From Rickettsiales bacterium (GTDB lineage Bacteria; Pseudomonadota; Alphaproteobacteria; Rickettsiales; JALZUV01), in the NCBI GenBank assembly GCA_029252805.1, contig JAQXAR010000015.1, positions 1-64,000 on the forward strand: DNA of 64,000 nt. The letters are read 5' to 3'. The notes under the pieces were generated by a model that saw nothing but the letters and a program-made list of their open reading frames with translations, did no database searches and had not been told where the DNA came from. A program made the position numbers and the translations under genes. Each line of letters starts with the position of its first letter. Within the stretch, counting starts at the first letter, position 1. Of this stretch, positions 37,361-47,335 are shown one piece after another.

Positions 37361-39097
37361 ATGAATCCTGATCATGAAACTCTCTCTGCTGCGGCGCGGG
37401 CGCTGTCTGGTAAGAAAGACCTGACGTTACGCGCTGGGGCTAACCATGTGGAATCTCCTTTATTGGAGAGCGATGTGTTATTGCTTTTGGGCACAGAGGA
37501 AGTGGCGGCGCAGCGCGGCGAGATTGACCGTGCGGCTTTTGCGCGGCGCTGGCATAACCCGAAGCTTGCTTCAGGCTGGCAGCAGGCGGAGATGGCGGAG
37601 GCGATGGAAATGGCGCGTCTCGATACGCTGGCGGCCAAGCGCTATCAGGGAATTCGTACGAATGTGGAGGCGTGGGAAGAGAAGCGTTTAACGCATGAAC
37701 CGCTTTCTGAAGAGCAACGTAGTGCTGAGGCGATGGCGGCTTATGTGCGGGCTGAGTTGGCAGGCTATAAAGTGCCAGATACGTTGGCAATGGAAGTGGC
37801 TTCGCTCAAAATGACGCTGGAAGGATTCGACGGAGAATTGCTTTCTGCGCATGTGGAGAGTCAAGAAAGGTTCCATCAACTTTTGCAGCAATGGTTGTCT
37901 CAGGGGCATATGTCTCCGGTAGAACAAGAAGAGCCTAGTGATGCAGAAGCCGAAGCATACGGGCAAGAAGAATCAGACGAAGAGCCGCCACAAGAGGGTG
38001 ACTCCGAACAGGAAGAACAAGCGGCTGATTCATCGCCGAGCGATAGCTCCAGCGAGGATGATAATTTCGCCCAAACCCAAGATTCTGATGAGATGGCTAA
38101 TCATGAAGAGATGCTGCATGAGGCGGAATCTATGGGCCATAACCATCCCGAAGGTGGGCATACCGTCGCCGAGCCCTATCACATTTTTACCCGTGAATAT
38201 GATGAGATTGTGCCTGCTAGTAAGCTCGCGCCTTATGAGGAACTTAAACGCCTCAGCCAGCAGCTCGATGAAAAAATGCCGCAAATGGCGCAGGTGACAC
38301 GGCGCTTGGCGAATAAGCTGCAGCGTTTGTTATTGGCACGAACGGAGCGCTACTGGGAGTTTGAGCTGGAAGAAGGGTTGGTCAATAACGCCCGCCTGCC
38401 GCAAGCGATTATCACGCCGGGCTATCCGTATCTCTATAAGCAGGAGCGCCAGAGTCAGGATAAGGAGACGGTGGTCTCGTTGCTGCTCGATAATTCAGGC
38501 TCCATGCGCGGGCGACCGATTACGATTACGGCGTTGAGTGCGGAGCTGCTCGCGCGCACGTTGGAGCGTTGTGGCGTGAAGGTGGAGATTCTCGGATTTA
38601 CGACCAAGGAATGGCGGGGCGGCGATGCGCGTAAAGCATGGATGGAGCGCGGGCGGCCAGAACAGCCAGGGCGTTTAAACGACCTGCGTCATATCATTTA
38701 TAAATCAGCCGAGCAGGCCCTGTCGCGCACACGCCATAATCTGGCATTGATGCTGAAAGAAGGAATGCTCAAGGAAAATATTGATGGTGAAGCGCTGCTT
38801 TGGGCGCATGAACGTTTACTGGCTCGACCTGAGCAGCGGCGCATCTTGATGGTGATATCGGATGGCGCGCCGGTGGATGATTCCACACTCTCGCTCAATA
38901 GCGGTGAATATCTCGACCTGCATCTGCGCGAAGTGATTGAAGGAATTGAAAAACGCTCGCCCGTAGAGCTAATGGCCATCGGCATCGGTCATGATGTGAG
39001 CCGCTATTACAGCCACGCGATTATGCTAGATGAAGTCGATAAGTTGGGGGAGACGCTGCTTGAAGAAGCGGTGAAGTTATTTGAACGGAAGGGGTGA
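37361..39097 (+). CDS. cobT: CobT: von Willebrand-type subunit of aerobic cobaltochelatase
   Basis: 578 residues. N-terminal helical part, an acidic linker (about 190-265, rich in Glu, Asp and Ser), then a VWA domain with the MIDAS motif DNSGS in [14 protein letters not shown] and the downstream [13 protein letters not shown]. This architecture defines CobT, which forms rings with CobS. There are other metal-chelatase-like pairs of this type, so the cobalt role is inference from the family. The stop is 2 bases from the convergent orphan gene. Confidence 0.92.
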   Translation: MNPDHETLSAAARALSGKKDLTLRAGANHVESPLLESDVLLLLGTEEVAAQRGEIDRAAFARRWHNPKLASGWQQAEMAEAMEMARLDTLAAKRYQGIRTNVEAWEEKRLTHEPLSEEQRSAEAMAAYVRAELAGYKVPDTLAMEVASLKMTLEGFDGELLSAHVESQERFHQLLQQWLSQGHMSPVEQEEPSDAEAEAYGQEESDEEPPQEGDSEQEEQAADSSPSDSSSEDDNFAQTQDSDEMANHEEMLHEAESMGHNHPEGGHTVAEPYHIFTREYDEIVPASKLAPYEELKRLSQQLDEKMPQMAQVTRRLANKLQRLLLARTERYWEFELEEGLVNNARLPQAIITPGYPYLYKQERQSQDKETVVSLLLDNSGSMRGRPITITALSAELLARTLERCGVKVEILGFTTKEWRGGDARKAWMERGRPEQPGRLNDLRHIIYKSAEQALSRTRHNLALMLKEGMLKENIDGEALLWAHERLLARPEQRRILMVISDGAPVDDSTLSLNSGEYLDLHLREVIEGIEKRSPVELMAIGIGHDVSRYYSHAIMLDEVDKLGETLLEEAVKLFERKG

Positions 39098-39098
39098 T

Positions 39099-39629
39099 TT
39101 AGCGGATATTTCCACCTTGCTGGTAGCCTGGGATATTGCGCTTGTATGTTGAGCTGATGATATCTTTTTCATTGCCTAGCCCTAGTGTGCCGCTGGTGTG
39201 TAAGACTTGATCGAGAATGTCGTCAAAACTAATAGAAGTATCGGGAGTTGCGCCTGATTCGATTCCTAGCTCTTTCCAAGTCAGTGTGAGTGCTTCAAAA
39301 GCTTCTTGAGCATGGTTTATCTGAGCTGGAGCGCCCTTAAATGCAAGACCTAATCTTTGAAGCGTGGCGACTTGCCCTATCGCACCGGCCAGTTCGCTTA
39401 TGAGTTTTGGGTCGCCTGAGATGTTATCTTTAGTGGCGAGTCGTTGCGATTGACTGGATGCGATTATTAGGTTTGTTTTGAGATTCATGAGTGGTTCTAA
39501 TATATCTGAATCTTGACAATTTGTTTTTAATTTAGCGACGATGGTTGCTAGCTTTCTTAAAATAGTAGCTTGCTTTTGAGCGACCTCTTTGGGGTTGGAA
39601 TTTTCTCCGAATAATCCCTCTAAATGCAT
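39099..39629 (-). CDS. Hypothetical helical protein, 176 residues
   Basis: I do not recognise it. No signal peptide or membrane segment; mostly helical, with repeated hydrophobic heptad-like stretches (QKQATILRKLATIVAKLKT, PKLISELAGAIGQVATLQRL). The C-terminus is Gly/Gln-rich (NIPGYQQGGNIR). The base composition looks more AT-rich than cobT and prfA on either side, which hints at later acquisition. Divergent from prfA. Confidence 0.65.
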   Translation of the reverse strand: MHLEGLFGENSNPKEVAQKQATILRKLATIVAKLKTNCQDSDILEPLMNLKTNLIIASSQSQRLATKDNISGDPKLISELAGAIGQVATLQRLGLAFKGAPAQINHAQEAFEALTLTWKELGIESGATPDTSISFDDILDQVLHTSGTLGLGNEKDIISSTYKRNIPGYQQGGNIR

Positions 39630-39760
39630 GGCTTCACCTTATCTTCACTGTTGATATTTGAGCAGTGTAACAGACAGATGTTAAGAAACTATGATACTCG
39701 TTGGGGGTATCTCTAACTGCTGGCTTGCCCTTGCCTATCTCTTTAGCCTATAACCCACGC

Positions 39761-40837
39761 ATGGACGCTGGGTTTTTAGATAAGTTAAAGAGTATTGTTG
39801 ATCACTTTGAAGAGCTGGGACAACAAATGGCCAATCCGGATGCGATTGCGGATTATGCGGTCACCTCCAAGGAATACTCGGATCTCGGGCCGATTGTGGA
39901 GCTTTATAAGCAATATATGCAAGCCTCTAGCGAGTTGGAAGACTTGTCGGAGATGCTGGCCGATCCTGAAATGAAGGAAATGGCGGAAGAAGAGCATCGC
40001 AATTTAACCGAGCTGATGCCGAAGCTTGAAAAAGATATTCAAGTGGCGCTCCTGCCCAAAGATAAAGCGGATGAGAAAAGTGCGATTCTTGAAGTTCGTG
40101 CGGGTACCGGTGGCGATGAGGCGGGCTTATTTGCGGCTGAACTTTTCCGTATGTATCAACGTTATTCGGAGAATAAAGGCTGGACGTTCGAGTCGATGGA
40201 TATCTCGGAAACCGGCGTGGGTGGTTATAAAGAAGCGAGTGCGGCCATTAACGGCAAAGGCGTGTTTGCGAAATTGAAATTTGAATCCGGCGTGCACCGT
40301 GTGCAACGTGTGCCGGTGACGGAATCTGGCGGGCGTGTTCATACGTCTGCAGCGACAGTCGCCGTGTTACCGGAAGCCGAAGAAGTCGATATCGATTTGA
40401 AGGAATCTGATATTCGTTTCGATGTGTTTCGTGCCTCTGGTCCGGGTGGGCAGTCGGTCAATACGACGGATTCTGCGGTGCGTTTGACACATGTTCCAAC
40501 CGGTATTGTCGTGAGCCAACAGGATCAAAAGTCGCAACATAAAAACCGCGAAAAAGCGATGCGCGTGTTGCGTGCACGTATCTATGATGCGGAGCGCCAG
40601 AAGGTGCATGATGAACGCTCAGCAGCGCGCAAAGGGCAGGTTGGTAGCGGCGATCGCTCGGAACGCATTCGTACTTATAACTTCCCGCAAGGGCGTGTGA
40701 CGGATCATCGTATCAATAAAACCGGCTATAACCTCGATGCGATTATGCAAGGCGAGGGGCTCGATGAGTATATTGATGAGCTACGTAGCGTCGATGAAGC
40801 AGAACGTCTCGCCGATATCGCGGATGATCTCAGCTAA
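39761..40837 (+). CDS. prfA: Peptide chain release factor 1
   Basis: 358 residues from the ATG at 39761 ([19 protein letters not shown]); a TTG at 39701 would add 20 residues with no family support. Recognises UAA and UAG stops and releases the peptide. Features: the PVT tripeptide region ([19 protein letters not shown]) and the catalytic GGQ motif ([16 protein letters not shown]). The target of PrmC, whose gene overlaps the end by 14 bases. Confidence 0.97.
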   Translation: MDAGFLDKLKSIVDHFEELGQQMANPDAIADYAVTSKEYSDLGPIVELYKQYMQASSELEDLSEMLADPEMKEMAEEEHRNLTELMPKLEKDIQVALLPKDKADEKSAILEVRAGTGGDEAGLFAAELFRMYQRYSENKGWTFESMDISETGVGGYKEASAAINGKGVFAKLKFESGVHRVQRVPVTESGGRVHTSAATVAVLPEAEEVDIDLKESDIRFDVFRASGPGGQSVNTTDSAVRLTHVPTGIVVSQQDQKSQHKNREKAMRVLRARIYDAERQKVHDERSAARKGQVGSGDRSERIRTYNFPQGRVTDHRINKTGYNLDAIMQGEGLDEYIDELRSVDEAERLADIADDLS

Positions 40838-41606
40838 GGCAGTTAAGCGCCTGCTGGATGCCGGATGCGAGTCGCCACAGCGCGAGGCGCAGATGATATT
40901 TGAGCATGTGCAGGGTGATGAGGCTCGTTTTGAAGAATTGTTGAAGCGTCGTGAAGCGCGTGAACCTTTGTCGCAAATATTGGGCGAGCGCGGGTTTTGG
41001 GAACATGACTTTATCGTCAATGAGCATGTGTTGACCCCGCGCCCTGATAGTGAAGTGCTGATTGAAGAGGCGCTTAAGTGCCTGCCTAATAAAGAGAAAC
41101 CCTATCGATTTCTGGATTTAGGGACGGGCAGTGGTTGCCTTATTTTGACATTATTGCATGAATTCCCCAATGCTAGCGCGGTGGCGGTGGATAAGTCGCC
41201 GGAGGCTTTGGCGGTGGCAAATCGCAATGCCCAGAAGCTCGGTTTTCAGAATCGCGTGGAATTTCAACAGGCAGACTGGGCAGAAAGCTTGACAGAAGGC
41301 TTCGATCTTGTCATAAGTAATCCACCTTACATCCCAATGCACAGCTACGAAGGCCTTATGCCTGAAGTGCGGGATCATGAACCCATCATGGCTCTAGTAG
41401 GCGGAGAAGATGGGCTCGAATTTTACCGAACAATATCGGCGCAAGCCCCCGCAATTTTACAGCAAGGCGGATGGTTGATATTTGAGGTAGGAATAGGGCA
41501 AACAGACCAGGTTGCCGCACTCGCGGAGCAAAACGGGTTTGATTTGCATAAAATTCGTAAAGATTATGGCGGAATTGAACGTGCCGTGATCTTACAGAAG
41601 AGATAA
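40824..41606 (+). CDS. prmC: Release-factor glutamine methyltransferase
   Basis: 260 residues from the ATG at 40824, overlapping prfA by 14 bases. N5-methylates the glutamine in the GGQ motif of release factors. Features: N-terminal helical domain with [46 protein letters not shown] as the SAM-binding motif and ISNPPYIP as the catalytic NPPY motif. In-frame ATGs exist further upstream inside prfA (40737, 40764, 40776, 40794). Confidence 0.95.
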   Translation: MISAKAVKRLLDAGCESPQREAQMIFEHVQGDEARFEELLKRREAREPLSQILGERGFWEHDFIVNEHVLTPRPDSEVLIEEALKCLPNKEKPYRFLDLGTGSGCLILTLLHEFPNASAVAVDKSPEALAVANRNAQKLGFQNRVEFQQADWAESLTEGFDLVISNPPYIPMHSYEGLMPEVRDHEPIMALVGGEDGLEFYRTISAQAPAILQQGGWLIFEVGIGQTDQVAALAEQNGFDLHKIRKDYGGIERAVILQKR

Positions 41607-41624
41607 GTTTCTAAAGGAAGTTTG

Positions 41625-42203
41625 ATGAATCAACGACGTAATCGCCCATATGGCCGCCGCCCGAACAATAACAGTGGTGGGGGTAGTAATAACCGCAATA
41701 ATCGCAACCGCAATAATAGCGGCGGTAATAAGCGTTTCAACGCCAAACAGGTTGAAAATAAACGCGATAATTACATAAATTTATATAATGAGCATCGGGT
41801 GAATGATCGCGTGAAAGCGGAATTCTACATGCAACATGCAGAGCATTTCCAACGTTTGCTCAATGCGCATGAAGCCGAGCAAGAAGCGCATCGCGCCGCT
41901 AATCCTGAACCGGAGCCGCAGGATGAACAAGATCACGGTGATGAGCCGCAAAAAAGCGTTCCTGAGGCTTCCTCAGCTGCAGTGGAAGAAAAGCCAAGGC
42001 GCAAACCGCGTCCAAAACCTGCGATGAAGAAAGAAACTTCTGAAGATCAAGACCAAGATCAAGAAGTTCAAGTGGAAGCGCAAGCGGAAGTAAAGCCCGC
42101 TCGCAAACCTCGCGTGAAGAAGCCTGTAAAGGCAGAGGAAGAACCCTCTGATGATGCAGCTCCAGCAGATGAACTTCCACTCGGTCTGCCGGGCGCTATT
42201 TAA
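41625..42203 (+). CDS. DUF4167 domain-containing protein, probably RNA-binding
   Basis: 192 residues from the ATG at 41625. The N-terminal 40 residues are basic and Asn/Gly/Arg-rich (RRPNNNSGGG, NRNNRNRNN). Residues about 40-90 are the conserved DUF4167 core: RFNAKQVENKRDNYINLYNE and KAEFYMQHAEHFQRLL. The rest is Glu/Pro/Ala/Lys-rich and disordered. The family is typical of alphaproteobacteria and follows prfA-prmC, as here. Its role is not known; RNA binding is inferred from composition. Confidence 0.86.
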   Translation: MNQRRNRPYGRRPNNNSGGGSNNRNNRNRNNSGGNKRFNAKQVENKRDNYINLYNEHRVNDRVKAEFYMQHAEHFQRLLNAHEAEQEAHRAANPEPEPQDEQDHGDEPQKSVPEASSAAVEEKPRRKPRPKPAMKKETSEDQDQDQEVQVEAQAEVKPARKPRVKKPVKAEEEPSDDAAPADELPLGLPGAI

Positions 42204-42276
42204 GAGAGAATAACTCAATTGTTATTCGATTGGTTCTCGTTATGTTGATAGTAACAAAGATAACGAGGGTTTGAGA

Positions 42277-43122
42277 ATGACGAGTATGATTTTCGATGAA
42301 TGGTTGGCTGATTGGGGCTATAATTCAAGTGGATATAGTTTGGCATCACCAACAGGTGGTGTGACTTCAGTAACCACCAGTGATTTAGCGGTGCCGACGA
42401 CCAGCTTTACGGTGGTTCCATTCTTGGCACCTAACTTAGATTTCCCCTTTACGGTAACCGGCGAAATGCTTGTGGCTGCTAGTGCGGCAGATGCTAGCCT
42501 TCGCGGAGGTGCATCGGCTGATTCTGTCACGGGCGGTGACGGTAATGATGAAGTTTATGGTGCAGGCGGTTCCGATAAAGTCGATGGCGGCGGAGGTCGT
42601 GACCTTGTGTATGGTGGTTCTGGCGTGATCAGTCCCGATGATACAGCGGATACGATCCTTGGCGGTAATGGCGGCGATGAGATGTACGGCAATGGCGGTG
42701 ACGACGTGATCGTCGGCGATACTGGCGTAACCGATGGGGCCGGCGATGGTAATGATACGATGGTTGGTGGTCTCGGTAACGACCAGCTTTACGGCAATGG
42801 CGGTGCAGACTTTATTTATGGTTTGAATGGCGATGATATCATCGTTGGCGGCGGCGGGGATGATCTGCTGGTCTTTAGTTTTGCCAATGATGATGATCTT
42901 GTCGTTGGCTTTGAGGGCGCAGGCATTGCGGGCGGTGATTTGATCGCCATTGATGCAGGTTTGTTTAGCAGTGCGGCGGATGTGGTTGCGAATATTCTTT
43001 ATGCGAGCGGCGCGGCTTATATCAGTTTTGGTTCTAACGGCAGCGTGACGTTTGCTGATGTTGCAGCCAATAGTATCACGGCAGATGATATCACCATCTT
43101 TGATGGACTAAGCCTCGTTTAA
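42277..43122 (+). CDS. Small RTX (hemolysin-type calcium-binding) repeat protein
   Basis: 281 residues from the ATG at 42277 (MTSMIFDEW); GAGGG lies at a good distance, while an in-frame TTG at 42271 is less likely. No signal peptide. Residues about 75-200 hold glycine/aspartate-rich nonapeptides (GGDGNDEVYG, GGGGRDLVYGG, GNGGDEMYGNGGDD, GGLGNDQLYGNGGAD), which fold into calcium-binding beta rolls. Such proteins usually leave the cell through a type I secretion system by an uncleaved C-terminal signal; no such transporter gene is in the window. The function beyond calcium binding cannot be told. A terminator follows. Confidence 0.85.
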   Translation: MTSMIFDEWLADWGYNSSGYSLASPTGGVTSVTTSDLAVPTTSFTVVPFLAPNLDFPFTVTGEMLVAASAADASLRGGASADSVTGGDGNDEVYGAGGSDKVDGGGGRDLVYGGSGVISPDDTADTILGGNGGDEMYGNGGDDVIVGDTGVTDGAGDGNDTMVGGLGNDQLYGNGGADFIYGLNGDDIIVGGGGDDLLVFSFANDDDLVVGFEGAGIAGGDLIAIDAGLFSSAADVVANILYASGAAYISFGSNGSVTFADVAANSITADDITIFDGLSLV

Positions 43123-43148
43123 GAGAACCTAAAGACGTAAAAAATGTA

Positions 43149-43175
43149 CTGGAGAGAAATCCCCAGCGTTTTTTT
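43149..43175 (+). terminator. Rho-independent terminator of the RTX gene
   Basis: CTGGAGA (43149-43155), GAAA tetraloop, TCCCCAG (43160-43166) with one mismatch, followed by a run of seven T at 43169-43175. It ends the RTX gene just before the stop of the convergent transporter gene. Confidence 0.75.
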
Positions 43176-43179
43176 ATGC

Positions 43180-45039
43180 CTACATCATGAAGAACCACGC
43201 GTAGGCCGTATAGGTGATCCAGACGAGCAGCATGAGCGGTACGCCTGCTTTGATGTAATCGCTGAATTGGTAATGCCCCGGGGCCATCACGAGTAGGTTG
43301 GTTTGGTAGCCAATCGGCGATGCGAAAGAGCAGCAGTTACTGGCGAAGATAACCGCGAAAATAAACATATCAGGCGGTACGTTGAGCGATGCGGCGGTGC
43401 TGACGGCAATCGGCGTAAAGAGCAGGGCGGTCGCGTTATTGCTGAGGATGTTGGTGAGGATCCCCATTAGCAAGAACATCGCCGACATGACGGCGACGGG
43501 CGGGTAGCCCTCCATACTGGTGACGAGCGTATCGGCGAGGAAGGCGGCGCCTCCTGTTTTTTGTAAGGCAACGCTCAACGCAATACCGGCGGCGACAAGG
43601 AAAATGATCGCCGAGTCGAGCGCACGTAAGGCTTGGCGGAGATTTAAACACCCTGCGATGATGGCCCCGCCAGCACCGACAAAGGCGGCGATATGGATGG
43701 GTAAGATGCTGGTGGCAGCAAGCCCAACCACGCAACCAAAGATGAGGTTGATCCGCCATGCAAGGCGTTTAGATGGCATATCCTGCGTCGTCCATTCCAT
43801 CAGGATCACATCTTTATTGATGCGCATTTTATTCACTTCTTGCTGGCTTCCCATCACGAGTAGTACATCGCCTGCAGCAAGGCGCATGTCGGTCATACGG
43901 GTGGTGATAATGCGTGAACGGCGCTGGATGCCCAACACAATACAGCCTAGATTATGGTGGAAACCAATTTGCTCGATATTACGGCCAATCATGCGCGAAG
44001 CGGGAGCGATGAGGAGCTCGGTCATCTGTGTGTCGCCCTCTAAATCTTCCGCCATCATGCTCATTTGATGAATTTTGCGGAAGGCTTCTTTCGGTGAGTC
44101 TGAGAGAAGTTTTGACAGTGCATCACGCGTGGTGGTGAGGATCAGAAGGTCCCCAATTTTGAGAGTTAAGTTCTCATCGAATGGCGGCAAGAAAGCATGC
44201 TCGCCGCGCTGAATCATCTTGAGGGTCATATCGCGGTCTTCAAATAACCCTGCCTCGCCAATGGTTTTGCCAACGGCGTCAGCATCGCGTGATAGCTCTA
44301 GTTGTGCGACGAAAGTACGGTCGCCACCGATCATCACTTCGCTGGCAATATCCGTACGGTTGGGCAGGAGCTTGGGCAGCACAAAAACGATATAAGTTAG
44401 GCCAACACCGACGATGCATAGGCCAGGCAAGGTAAAGTCGAAAAAGCCCAGCGGCTCCATACCCATATCGACCATCACACCGGACACGAGCAAGTTGGTG
44501 GAGCTACCAATCAAGGTAGTCACACCACCTAAAATAGCGGCGTAAGAAAGCGGAATCATCACCTTACTGGAGGAGATGTTTAGGTGTTTTGCGACGGCCA
44601 TCATGATGGGAATAAAGATCACGCAGGCAGGGGTGTTGTTGAGGAAGTTACTGACAAATGTCACGGTTAAAAGGATCAGCAAAACGGGTAAAATTTTACC
44701 GCCACGCTTAATGCCGATGAACATGTTTGATAGCCACGTAAGCGAGCCCGTGCGGATGACGGCTTGACCGAGAACGAGTAAGCCCATCACTGCGATGAGT
44801 GCCGGATTGGCGAAACCCGTGAGTAACTCTGAGGCATCTAACGGGACGCCACTTTCGGTGTTTTGCATCGGCAAGAGTTCAAAGAACAGCATGAGTAGGC
44901 CGAGGATAATGATAGAGGAGAGCTCTAAACTGATACGGCTATTGGCGAAAAGCACGACAGCCATCAGCACGATGCCAAATACGGCCCACATATGGAATTG
45001 TGGGAATTGCGCGAGAAAACTCGTTAATTCTAATAACAT
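43180..45039 (-). CDS. SLC13 family permease with two RCK_C domains
   Basis: 619 residues. About 10-12 membrane segments split by a cytoplasmic insert (about 205-410) holding two TrkA-C/RCK_C domains (DADAVGKTIGEAGLF, GDLLILTTTRDALSKLL; then SRMIGRNIEQIGFHHNLGCIVLGIQR). Family signatures are FLNNTPACVIFIPIMMAV and ATLLF in SNNATALLFTPIAVSTA. SLC13/DASS proteins carry dicarboxylates or sulfate with Na+; the RCK_C insert may sense a ligand. It follows bioA after 3 bases, in the same direction. Confidence 0.88.
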   Translation of the reverse strand: MLLELTSFLAQFPQFHMWAVFGIVLMAVVLFANSRISLELSSIIILGLLMLFFELLPMQNTESGVPLDASELLTGFANPALIAVMGLLVLGQAVIRTGSLTWLSNMFIGIKRGGKILPVLLILLTVTFVSNFLNNTPACVIFIPIMMAVAKHLNISSSKVMIPLSYAAILGGVTTLIGSSTNLLVSGVMVDMGMEPLGFFDFTLPGLCIVGVGLTYIVFVLPKLLPNRTDIASEVMIGGDRTFVAQLELSRDADAVGKTIGEAGLFEDRDMTLKMIQRGEHAFLPPFDENLTLKIGDLLILTTTRDALSKLLSDSPKEAFRKIHQMSMMAEDLEGDTQMTELLIAPASRMIGRNIEQIGFHHNLGCIVLGIQRRSRIITTRMTDMRLAAGDVLLVMGSQQEVNKMRINKDVILMEWTTQDMPSKRLAWRINLIFGCVVGLAATSILPIHIAAFVGAGGAIIAGCLNLRQALRALDSAIIFLVAAGIALSVALQKTGGAAFLADTLVTSMEGYPPVAVMSAMFLLMGILTNILSNNATALLFTPIAVSTAASLNVPPDMFIFAVIFASNCCSFASPIGYQTNLLVMAPGHYQFSDYIKAGVPLMLLVWITYTAYAWFFMM

Positions 45040-45042
45040 GGA

Positions 45043-46323
45043 TTATTCTTTAGACCATTCCTGCACGACTGTCACGATGGCAGATGTCAGCTGGGTTAAT
45101 TCTGTTTGAGTAATGACGAGCGGTGGGGTGAGATAGATCACATCGCCAATCGGGCGAATCCATACACCGAGTTCGACGAAGCGCTCGCGTAATGCGTTGC
45201 TATCAAGGGGGCGGGAACTATCCAGCTGCACTACGCCGAGTGCGCCTTTGACTCGAACATCAATGACGCCATCTACAGAGCGACAGGGTGCGAGTTCTGT
45301 GATTAGTTGGGCTTCAATGGCTTCAATTTGTGTTTGACGCGGCTCGGATTCGAATAGATCGAGCGAGGCGTGAGCGGCGCTGCAAGCGAGCGGGTTTGCC
45401 ATATAGGTGGGGCCGTGCATGAAGGCCTTATCGTAGGAGTCATCGAGGAAAGCATCAAACACTTCTTCGGTTGCTAGGGTGGCGGCCATGGTCATCATGC
45501 CGCCGGTGAGCGATTTTCCAAGGCACATGATGTCAGGCGTAATGCCGGCTTCTTCGCAAGCGAACATATAGCCGGTGCGGCCAAAGCCGACGGCGATTTC
45601 ATCGGCGATTAGCAGGATATCGTGGCGTTTGCAGATGCGGTGAATCTCGGCCAGCACATCGGGCGAATGGAAGCGCATGCCGCCAGCGCCTTGCACAAGC
45701 GGTTCGATGAAACAGCCGGCAATATGCTTGGCATTATCCGCGACGAGGCTTTCAAAATCGGCGAAATCATATTCGTCTTTGGGGATCTGAACAGTGAATT
45801 GATGTTGTAACGCGTGGGAAAAGGCTTGGTGGTAAACGCTCAGCGAATCAGAGACAGACATCGCACCTAATGTATCGCCGTGATACCCATTTTTGAAGCA
45901 GAGGAACTGCCCTTTTTGCGGTTTGCCCTTATTACGCCAATATTGCAGTGCCATCTTAATCGCGACTTCGACCGAGACAGAGCCAGAATCCGCGAAGAAG
46001 ACACGTTCTAACCCTTTCGGCGTCATTTTGGCGAGACGCTCTGCGAGTGTGAAGGCTGGCTCGTGGCTGATGCCGCCGAACATAATGTGAGGGAGTGTTT
46101 GCAGCTGCTTGGTCATTTGTTCGATCATGTAAGGGTGACGATAACCATGGACCATGCACCACCAGCTAGCGATACCATCGATCAGTGTGCGGCCATCAGC
46201 GAGCGTGAGGGTGCTGCCTTCCGCATCGACCACCGGCAAAGGCGGCGCAGAGATTTGCATCTGGTTATAAGGCAACCAGATATGATTAAGGCCATCGTGC
46301 TGCCAGTGAGGGTTTCGTTTCAT
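45043..46323 (-). CDS. bioA: Adenosylmethionine-8-amino-7-oxononanoate aminotransferase
   Basis: 426 residues. PLP enzyme converting KAPA to DAPA in biotin synthesis, using SAM as amino donor. Signatures: HIWLPYNQMQ, the BioA-specific IDGIASWWCMVHGYRHP, SGSVSVEVAIKMALQYW, and ADEIAVGFGRTGYMFACE with the PLP-Lys in LCLGKSLTGG. Divergent from the phosphoesterase gene by 46 bases. bioB is 1 kb away beyond the phosphoesterase gene; bioC, bioD and bioF are not in the window. Confidence 0.95.
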   Translation of the reverse strand: MKRNPHWQHDGLNHIWLPYNQMQISAPPLPVVDAEGSTLTLADGRTLIDGIASWWCMVHGYRHPYMIEQMTKQLQTLPHIMFGGISHEPAFTLAERLAKMTPKGLERVFFADSGSVSVEVAIKMALQYWRNKGKPQKGQFLCFKNGYHGDTLGAMSVSDSLSVYHQAFSHALQHQFTVQIPKDEYDFADFESLVADNAKHIAGCFIEPLVQGAGGMRFHSPDVLAEIHRICKRHDILLIADEIAVGFGRTGYMFACEEAGITPDIMCLGKSLTGGMMTMAATLATEEVFDAFLDDSYDKAFMHGPTYMANPLACSAAHASLDLFESEPRQTQIEAIEAQLITELAPCRSVDGVIDVRVKGALGVVQLDSSRPLDSNALRERFVELGVWIRPIGDVIYLTPPLVITQTELTQLTSAIVTVVQEWSKE

Positions 46324-46369
46324 AAAAGCTTAACGTTCTTATGCTATATATAGGAGGAAATCAAAAGAT

Positions 46370-47335
46370 ATGGAACGATTGTTGCCCGATAGCTCAAAAC
46401 AAAAAACAGGACTTAGTATCTCGGATCTGCATTTGGGGCAGGCGGGATCTGTCGGTCATCGGCACTTGCAGCAGCTGACGCGTTTGGTGGAAAAGGATAA
46501 GCCGGATCAAATATTTCTAAATGGCGATATTATCGAAGTGCTTGATTTAACCGGTACGAGATCTCAAATTCTAGCGAAGGTAGATCAATCGCTGGAGAAG
46601 CTAGACGCGTTTATTGAAACGGCCATTAAGGCAAATCCAAATGTGAAAATCTCTTATATTTTCGGTAATCACGATAATTACCGTGAATTAGAAGCAAAAA
46701 TAAAGGAACGGATTGAGTGCTCTAAGCCAAATCTAGAATCGCATGAGTCGCATATCAAAAGCAAAAACACGATCCACCTCCATGGAGACTTGCAGGCAGA
46801 TATGGCGTTCCGTGGCACTTCTGATAAAATTAAAGCGATTTTTCGGGGAAATGTTTCGATTCACATGGGAGCGATGACTCGCGAGGATGTTGGACGATCA
46901 AAGGACGAGCCACTATATAAGCTTGGGATTGAAGATTCTCTTTGGAGAAGCGTGACGGATAAACCGGGAAAGGTGCGTAACTTCGCGAAGAAACAATTTT
47001 CCAGGATAAAGAATGCTTTGGATGAACCCATCTCTTCAAGGGTTACGCCTTTAGATCAGGTGATGAAGGCGATTCACGATACGATTAAAACCCAGCAGCC
47101 TGAGTTGTTAGATGGGGTGAAAAATATTGTGCTGGGGCATTACCATCCGCCGGGAAAACCTATTTTAGAGTATGAAGGTATTAAGTTTATTTTTACGGGA
47201 CCTTCCACCTTATTCAGCAAAGGGCCAGCCTATTCCTTCTCCATTGATGAGGAGGGAAAGTTTGATGACTTCCAAGCTATTGAGTTAAGTCGACACCTTG
47301 GTGCTAGGGGTGGCGGTGGTTCTCTAGCGCGTTAG
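46370..47335 (+). CDS. Calcineurin-like metallophosphoesterase
   Basis: 321 residues. Motifs in order: DLHLG (D19, H21), [18 protein letters not shown] and [12 protein letters not shown], which is the DxH / GD / GNHD / GHxH set of the binuclear-metal phosphoesterases. LpxH (UDP-2,3-diacylglucosamine hydrolase) belongs here but is shorter and differs in the middle, so the substrate is open. Residues 150-250 are basic with no domain I know. AGGAGG lies upstream of the ATG. It lies between bioA and bioB and shares TTAG with the bioB stop. Confidence 0.78.
   Translation: MERLLPDSSKQKTGLSISDLHLGQAGSVGHRHLQQLTRLVEKDKPDQIFLNGDIIEVLDLTGTRSQILAKVDQSLEKLDAFIETAIKANPNVKISYIFGNHDNYRELEAKIKERIECSKPNLESHESHIKSKNTIHLHGDLQADMAFRGTSDKIKAIFRGNVSIHMGAMTREDVGRSKDEPLYKLGIEDSLWRSVTDKPGKVRNFAKKQFSRIKNALDEPISSRVTPLDQVMKAIHDTIKTQQPELLDGVKNIVLGHYHPPGKPILEYEGIKFIFTGPSTLFSKGPAYSFSIDEEGKFDDFQAIELSRHLGARGGGGSLAR

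Noticed and set aside
42277-43122. Repeat array in the RTX gene as a CRISPR or DNA repeat
   Set aside because: The repeats are codon-phased nonapeptides in a coding sequence with varied DNA, not spacers.
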